Source: Winogradskya consettensis
GTDB lineage: Bacteria > Actinomycetota > Actinomycetes > Mycobacteriales > Micromonosporaceae
NCBI RefSeq assembly: GCF_018332715.1
Contig: NZ_BOQP01000027.1
Span: 268,183 to 332,182 of the forward strand
Direction of reading: 5' to 3'
Length of the DNA: 64,000 bases
The translations under genes and the position numbers were made by a program. The notes under the pieces were generated by a model. The model was given only the letters and a program-made list of their open reading frames with translations, had not been told where the DNA came from and ran no database searches. Positions 59,474 through 64,000 of this stretch are shown in pieces (position 1 is the stretch's first letter; each line of letters starts with the position of its first letter).

Positions 59474-60751
59474 GTGGAAGGATCACTGTCCGGGATTGCA
59501 CATCGCCAGCTCATGACCGTTCTGGATCAGAGGTTGTCCGAGGAACCAGCGGTCGTTCTCAACGGTCCCCGGACAGTCGGCAAGAGCACCCTGTTGCACA
59601 GGCTCGCTGACCGGCTGGGAAGGTCGGTGATCGACTGCGATGATCCGGCGACCAGGGCGGCGGTCCGCAGCGACCCCGGACGGTTCGCCGGTGGCCCGAG
59701 CCCCGTTCTGATCGATGAATATCAGCACGTTCCCGAGCTTCTGGACGCCATCAAGGCCGAGCTGAACCGCGACCTCAGCCCCGGGCGTTATGTGCTGGCC
59801 GGGTCGACCCGATATGCGACGGTGCCGCAGGCCGGTCAAGCTCTGACCGGCAGAGTCGACCTCATGGACGTGCTGCCGCTGTCGCAGGCGGAGATCGACG
59901 GCCAGGCGGGTGACTTTCTGGTCCATCGGCTTCTCGGCGACGAAGGTATGCCCAGCGGATCTACCCCGTCGGTGACCTCACGCGACGAGTACGCCCGGCG
60001 GATCACCTCGGGCGGGATGCCGGTCGCGTTGCGCAGACCACCGGGGAAGTCCCGGTCGAGATGGTTCGCCAACTATGTGGAGCTCGTCATCGACCGCGAT
60101 GTGGTCGAGTTGTCGCGCGTGCGGCAGCGGGAAATGCTCCCGCGGCTTCTGTCCGTGCTCGCCGCGCGCTCCGGTCAGGTGCTCAACGTCGCCGCGACGG
60201 CTGAGGCGGTCGGGATGGAGAAGACCAGCGCGGAGAACTACATCCGCCTCCTCGAAGCGGTCTTCCTGGTCCAGCGGCTGCCGGCCTGGGGGACGACCCT
60301 GGGTTCCCGGGTGACTCGTCAGCCCAAGTCCCACCTTGTCGATGCCGGTGTCATGGCGTGGCTCACGGGTCTGACGCCCGAGAAGATCGCCAAGAACGAT
60401 CCGTCGACGCTCACCGAGTACGGGCACCTGGTGGAGACGTTCGCCGTGGGCGAGATCCTGAAGCAGGTGAGCTGGTGGGACGGTCCGGTGTCGGTCGGCC
60501 ACTTCCGGACCGCCGCGGCGGAGGAGGTCGATCTGGTGCTGGAACGCGACGACGGTGCTGTCATCGCCTTCGAGATCAAGGCCGGCACCCGGGTCGCGCG
60601 ATCCGACCTGGCGGGCATTCGAGCGCTGCGCGAGCGTATCGGCGATCGCCTCATCGCATCCGTCGTTCTCTACACCGGCGCCCTGACATTCACCTATGAG
60701 GACGGCACCGTGGTGATGCCGCTCGACGCCCTGTGGACGAATCAACCTTGA
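59474..60751 (+). CDS. AAA ATPase with C-terminal DUF4143 (nuclease-like) domain
   Basis: 425 residues; GTG 59474. Walker A GPRTVGKST lies near residues 31-39 and Walker B VLIDEYQHVPELLDAIK near 80, followed by YVLAGSTRYATVPQAGQALTGRVD. The DUF4143 half (about 200-400) shows LLSVLAARSGQVLNVAATAEAVG, SAENYIRLLEAVFLVQRLPAW, and the PD-(D/E)xK-like core EEVDLVLERDDGAVIAFEIKAG. Such proteins are widespread, often mobile and functionally obscure. The phased repeats in front suggest tight or autoregulated control. Convergent with phzE. Confidence 0.9.
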   Translation: MEGSLSGIAHRQLMTVLDQRLSEEPAVVLNGPRTVGKSTLLHRLADRLGRSVIDCDDPATRAAVRSDPGRFAGGPSPVLIDEYQHVPELLDAIKAELNRDLSPGRYVLAGSTRYATVPQAGQALTGRVDLMDVLPLSQAEIDGQAGDFLVHRLLGDEGMPSGSTPSVTSRDEYARRITSGGMPVALRRPPGKSRSRWFANYVELVIDRDVVELSRVRQREMLPRLLSVLAARSGQVLNVAATAEAVGMEKTSAENYIRLLEAVFLVQRLPAWGTTLGSRVTRQPKSHLVDAGVMAWLTGLTPEKIAKNDPSTLTEYGHLVETFAVGEILKQVSWWDGPVSVGHFRTAAAEEVDLVLERDDGAVIAFEIKAGTRVARSDLAGIRALRERIGDRLIASVVLYTGALTFTYEDGTVVMPLDALWTNQP

Positions 60752-62610
60752 TGCACGCGAGCGGGTAGCAGGCGCAGGACGGCCTCGGCGAGGATGGCGG
60801 GGCCGTGCTCGGTGAGGATCGATTCGGCGTGGAACTGCAGGGACGAGAACGTGGCTCCGCGCAGGGCGTGCACCTCACCCGTCGCGCGGTCCCGGCTGAC
60901 CTGGACCGGCCCGGCGAGCGGGTGGAGGAATTCGTCGGTGTCGCAGTGGGCGGCGTACGTGTTGTAGAAGCCGACCCGTTCGCTGTGGCCGAAGAGGGTG
61001 ATCTCGCGTTGCACTCCCTGGTTGGGGCGGGCGCGGCGGAGCAGGGGCAGGTCGAGCAGGGTGCACAGGACCTGGTGGCTGAGGCAGACGGCGACGAACG
61101 GGAGCCGGTGTTCGAGGCGGTCGGCGGTCAGTTGCCGCAGCCGGACGATCTTGGGGTGGTGTCGTTGCCGGGGGTCGCCGGGGCCCGGTCCCAGCACGAC
61201 GAGGTCGGGGGCGGGGCCGGGTTCGTCGTAGCGGCGGACCGTCACCGACATGCCCAGGGCGGAGAGTTGCTGCGCGATCATCGCCGTGAACGTGTCCTCG
61301 GCGTCGATCACCAGGACCCGGCGGCCGGTCAGTGCTTCGACGGGGCCGGCGCGGTCGGTGGCCGGTCGCAGCCAGAAGCCGGAGAGCGTACGGTTGCGCC
61401 GCGCCAGCCGTTCGCGTACTTGTGGATCGGAGCCCAGCCGGTCCGGTCCGGTGTCGAGTGCGCTGAGCAGGCCGGCCGCCTTGGCCCTGGTTTCGGCGGC
61501 TTCAGCGCGCGGGTCCGAATGGCGGACCACTGTGGAGCCGACGCCGATGCGCAGCCGTCCGGTGGCGTTGATGTCGGCGGTCCTGATCAGGATGGCCGAG
61601 TCGAGGCTCTGCCGGCCCCGGGCATCGTGGCCGATGAGGGCCAGGATTCCACCGTAGTAGCCGCGAGGGTGGGGCTCGTAGCGGCGGATGACGTCGCAGG
61701 CGTTCTCCAGGGGGCTGCCGGTGACGGTCGGGGCGAACATCGTCTCGCGCAGGATGTCGCGTACGTCGCGGGTCGTCTCGCCCTCGATCAGGTATTCGGT
61801 GTGGGCGAGCCGGGCCATCTGTTTGAGGTACGGCCCGCGCACCCGGCCGCCCGTCGTGCAGATCCGGGCCATCATCTTGAGTTCCTCGTCGACGACCATG
61901 TGGAGCTCGTCGGTCTCCTTGGGGTCGTCGAGGAAACTCAGCAGGCCGGGCAGATCGGCGCCGCCCGAGGGGTAGCGGTAGGTGCCGCTGATCGGGTTCA
62001 TGACGGCTACGCCGCTGCGGAGACTGACATGCCGTTCGGGGGTCGCGCCCACGAACGTACGGTCACCGATGTGGATCAAAAACGTCCAGTAGGCACCGGT
62101 CTCGCGGCGCAGCAGCCTGCGGAAGAACGACAGCGCGCTGAACGGTGAGAACCCGGTGATGTCCGCGATCAGGTCGCGTCTGATGACGAAGTTGGCGCCG
62201 GCACCCCGGCCGATCTCATCAGTGATGACGTTCGCGACGATCGTGGCGTACGTTTCGTCGTCGAGGTCGAAATGGGTGCCGCGCAGGACCACCGGCTCAT
62301 CCGGCAACCGCCGGTGCACCGCCGTGAGCGGCAGGTCCTGCCGTTCGTCGATGCTCAGCACGAGCAGCTTGTCATCGTCGGCGTTGACGGCGTAGCCCCG
62401 CTCGGCGATCTGCGCGAACGGAATCAGCACCACGGCATCCGCCCGTGCCTCGCCCGTCGGTGCGGGCAGGCGGATGGACGCGAGGTCCGGCACCGGCGTG
62501 ACCGTCCCTGCCAGCACCTGCACGGCGTCAGGGTCCGTCTCGGGACGGTGCAGCAGCGCGTACGCGGGGATCTCGCCGGACAGGATCCGGGTCAGCAGGT
62601 CGACGCTCAC
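60742..62610 (-). CDS. phzE: 2-amino-2-deoxyisochorismate synthase (PhzE-type)
   Basis: 622 residues; GTG 62610 overlaps the phzD stop. The N-terminal chorismate-binding half (about 120-390) has NPISGTYRYPSGG, DEELKMMARIC, GSPLENACDVIRRYEPHPRGYYGG and IRTADINATGRLRIGVGSTVVRHSDP. The C-terminal glutamine amidotransferase has nucleophile C509 in PFVAVCLSHQVLC, with H594 and E596 in LQFHAES. The CLSHQ context is that of PhzE rather than anthranilate synthase. It makes ADIC from chorismate and glutamine for the adjacent PhzD. Its 3' end overlaps the ATPase gene by 10 bp. Confidence 0.93.
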   Translation of the reverse strand: MSVDLLTRILSGEIPAYALLHRPETDPDAVQVLAGTVTPVPDLASIRLPAPTGEARADAVVLIPFAQIAERGYAVNADDDKLLVLSIDERQDLPLTAVHRRLPDEPVVLRGTHFDLDDETYATIVANVITDEIGRGAGANFVIRRDLIADITGFSPFSALSFFRRLLRRETGAYWTFLIHIGDRTFVGATPERHVSLRSGVAVMNPISGTYRYPSGGADLPGLLSFLDDPKETDELHMVVDEELKMMARICTTGGRVRGPYLKQMARLAHTEYLIEGETTRDVRDILRETMFAPTVTGSPLENACDVIRRYEPHPRGYYGGILALIGHDARGRQSLDSAILIRTADINATGRLRIGVGSTVVRHSDPRAEAAETRAKAAGLLSALDTGPDRLGSDPQVRERLARRNRTLSGFWLRPATDRAGPVEALTGRRVLVIDAEDTFTAMIAQQLSALGMSVTVRRYDEPGPAPDLVVLGPGPGDPRQRHHPKIVRLRQLTADRLEHRLPFVAVCLSHQVLCTLLDLPLLRRARPNQGVQREITLFGHSERVGFYNTYAAHCDTDEFLHPLAGPVQVSRDRATGEVHALRGATFSSLQFHAESILTEHGPAILAEAVLRLLPARVHQG

Positions 62611-63242
62611 CCGGTCACCTCGACGAGCAGATCGCCGGTGGTCAGGACCCGCGCGCAGCGTTCGGCGGCCAGATCCAGTGCGAGCCGGTGGTGCGCCTCG
62701 TCGAAATCGGCCACCGCGTCGGCGACGAGGAACACCTGGATATCGTGGGCGAACGCATCCAGCGCCGTGGCGAGGATGCCGGTGCTGGCATAGACACCGG
62801 CGACGACCAACTGGTCACGGCCGGCCCGGCGCATCCGGTCCAGCAGATCCGAGCGGTGGAACGCGCTGTAACGCCATTTCGTGAACGTCCAGTCGCCGGG
62901 TGCGGGCGCGAGTTCACCGGCGACTTCCCGGTCGGCCGGGCCCGCGGTCATGCCCACGCCCCAGAAGTCCTTGAGCAGACCCCGGTCCTCATCGCTCATG
63001 TCGCCGGGCTGGGCGGTGTAGGCCACCGGGATGCCGCGCGCAGCGCAGCGGTCGCGCAGGGTCACGCAGTTGCGCATCAGGGCAGCGCCGGGTGCGCTCG
63101 TCGGGGAAAAGGGCCTGAGGAAGTAGTGCTGCATGTCGTGCAGCAGGAGCACGGCGCGTTCCGGGCGAAGTCGCCACGGTACGCGGGCGGGCGGGAGGGT
63201 GTCGGGCATCGGGTAGGCCGTTGTGGAGGGAATGCCGGTCAT
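62607..63242 (-). CDS. phzD: Isochorismatase PhzD (forms trans-2,3-dihydro-3-hydroxyanthranilate)
   Basis: 211 residues, matching PhzD length. ATG 63242 with AGGAAGCGAGG upstream gives the typical start MTGIPSTTAYPMP. Conserved parts include RAVLLLHDMQHYFLRPF with the catalytic Asp, TFTKWRYSAFHRSDLL with Lys, and VAGVYASTGILATALDAFAHDIQ, where PhzD enzymes lack the usual Cys. ADIADF/EAHHR-like VADAVADFDEAHHRLAL is diagnostic. The product DHHA feeds phenazines or 3-hydroxyanthranilate-derived metabolites. No further phz gene is seen in the window. Confidence 0.95.
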   Translation of the reverse strand: MTGIPSTTAYPMPDTLPPARVPWRLRPERAVLLLHDMQHYFLRPFSPTSAPGAALMRNCVTLRDRCAARGIPVAYTAQPGDMSDEDRGLLKDFWGVGMTAGPADREVAGELAPAPGDWTFTKWRYSAFHRSDLLDRMRRAGRDQLVVAGVYASTGILATALDAFAHDIQVFLVADAVADFDEAHHRLALDLAAERCARVLTTGDLLVEVTG

Positions 63243-63784
63243 CGTTGCCTCGCTTCCTGGCGACGACTTCAGGCTAGTGATCGAAAAAGGTCACCACCCC
63301 TACTCACTCGGGTAGGCAGCGGCTCGCTCGAGTGGATCCGGTGGCCTCAAACAACAGGGGCGAATTCTGGCGGTCGTCGCAACACTCCAAGGTGAGCAAC
63401 TACGAGTCTGAGCTTGGTGACGCGGCCGCATCACCTTGAGCAGGGGACCGCCGCCGGCTCTGCCAGAAGCGCGGATCGCGGTATGCGAGCGTGTCGCCGG
63501 AATAGTCGGTTTGTTGCTCGATCGCGGCAGGGTTGCTGCCATTGCCGAGGCGAAGTACGGCATGGGCGGGCCTCGTGAAGAAGACGCGCAGGATTTCCTC
63601 CGTTACGCAGGAATGCCTGCCTGCCTGTGTCCGGCTCGTACGCGTAGAGCCACCACGTCGCCCATGTCGGGTCCGTTCCCGCCGGATTCGCCACCGGTTG
63701 TGGACTTTGGTTGAGTGGTTTCACGTGCGCGTGTTGATTGTCGTGTCGAGCCCCGGGTGTGAGGCAGAGTTCGGTGTTCGTGGG
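63243..63784. other. Gene-poor stretch of about 540 bp
   Basis: Short frames exist on both strands but none has a ribosome site, a recognisable domain or consistent codon bias. Base composition is less GC-rich than the neighbours near 63270-63420. The first part must hold the phzD promoter: weak inverted repeats (CCTAC/GTAGG and CACTCG/CGAGTG) lie at about 63298-63336, but no clear -35/-10 was seen. The rest may be decayed sequence. Confidence 0.5.
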
Positions 63785-64000
63785 TTAGTAGGCGGCGGCG
63801 TACTTTACAAGCCAGCGGTTGGTGAACCGGCTCCAGTCGAACAGGTCACCGGCGGCGCGTCTGCGGTCACGTTCATGGTCAGCGGTGGCCTGTGCCCGGT
63901 GGGTGTTCGCCTCGCGGAACAGTGCTCGTGCGGCCTCGATCCAGATCAGTTTGCCGTCCGGTGTCCGGGCTTCGGGGGAGTCGCGCCGCAAGCGGGTGGT
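63785..64000 (-). CDS. C-terminal part of an unknown gene (runs off the right edge)
   Basis: The frame is open from the window edge to a stop at 63785, giving at least 71 residues that end DLFDWSRFTNRWLVKYAAAY. The visible part is helical with many Arg and Ala residues (ANTHRAQATADHERDRRRAAG) and has an aromatic tail. No domain is recognised, and no start can be chosen inside the window beyond a weak TTG at 63991. It could belong to a mobile-element protein, but nothing here shows that. Confidence 0.45.
   Translation of the reverse strand, partial: TTRLRRDSPEARTPDGKLIWIEAARALFREANTHRAQATADHERDRRRAAGDLFDWSRFTNRWLVKYAAAY

Noticed and set aside
60742..63242. Full phenazine biosynthetic operon
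   Set aside because: Only phzD and phzE are present; no phzF, phzB, phzG or phzC-like gene is visible in the window.
63431..63724. Possible 97-residue gene on the minus strand and an overlapping frame on the plus strand
   Set aside because: Neither has a ribosome site, a domain or convincing codon bias; treated as a gene-poor stretch.
1..64000. tRNA, rRNA, CRISPR array, transposase or integrase genes
   Set aside because: No matching structures, spaced identical repeats or DDE/tyrosine-recombinase motifs were noticed by eye on either strand.

Overview
The window is high-GC DNA with strong third-position GC bias, many GTG starts and many 4-bp ATGA/GTGA gene overlaps. SARP and LAL-type LuxR regulators, a HAIR-like element upstream of lon, and an NHLP-type RiPP cluster all point to a filamentous actinomycete. 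A Micromonosporaceae member such as Actinoplanes is my guess, not proven. No rRNA, tRNA, CRISPR array or insertion sequence was found. I read 51 protein-coding genes, two of them cut by the window edges.

Layout. 1-9.9 kb: a cNMP-binding/thioredoxin-reductase-like enzyme (partial), a three-part fused oxidoreductase (RetSat/CrtI-like FAD domain + ferredoxin reductase + [2Fe-2S] ferredoxin), a LuxR-LAL regulator, and a short AfsR/SARP-like regulator translationally coupled to an SRPBCC-like protein and an NAD-dependent epimerase. 9.9-21.7 kb: general genes comprising a small membrane protein, a quinone oxidoreductase and cupin behind two palindromes, a secreted subtilase, a secreted alpha/beta hydrolase with an EF-hand pair, a LysR/MFS divergent pair, a flavin monooxygenase and a lipoprotein.

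21.8-37.9 kb: a RiPP biosynthetic cluster. It encodes an E1-like/YcaO cyclodehydratase fusion, a SagB-type dehydrogenase, an HlyD-like secretion protein, a peptidase-containing ABC exporter, a second NHLM-type ABC protein, a MerR regulator, two 120-residue precursors with nitrile-hydratase-like leaders, a second YcaO coupled to TfuA (the thioamidation pair), and a B12-binding-type radical SAM enzyme. The first precursor core ends in CCCPCCCT. The second is unrelated (DNNVNVSLCIFAETA). The predicted product class is an azole- and/or thioamide-containing peptide exported after double-Gly-type cleavage.

37.9-56.8 kb: a large catabolic locus in two divergent arms. The leftward arm encodes an LLM monooxygenase, RidA, a CoA-acylating-type aldehyde dehydrogenase, an OYE-like flavoenzyme, an SDR, a GMC oxidase, an aldehyde dehydrogenase, an OsmC-like protein and a flavin reductase. 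The rightward arm encodes a carbamoylsarcosine-amidase-like hydrolase, an amidohydrolase-2 protein, a hydantoinase/dihydropyrimidinase, a SnoaL-like protein, an ATZ/TRZ deaminase, an XRE-cupin regulator, an NMT1/THI5-type ABC importer and a PaaI-type thioesterase. The set looks like an elaborated Rut-type pathway for a substituted pyrimidine or related N-heterocycle. The substrate is unknown.

56.9-64 kb: lon protease with a HAIR-like operator and a strong terminator hairpin, an ATPase of the DUF4143 type preceded by six helically phased repeats, an isolated phzE-phzD pair (chorismate to DHHA), a roughly 540-bp stretch without a convincing gene, and a gene fragment at the right edge.
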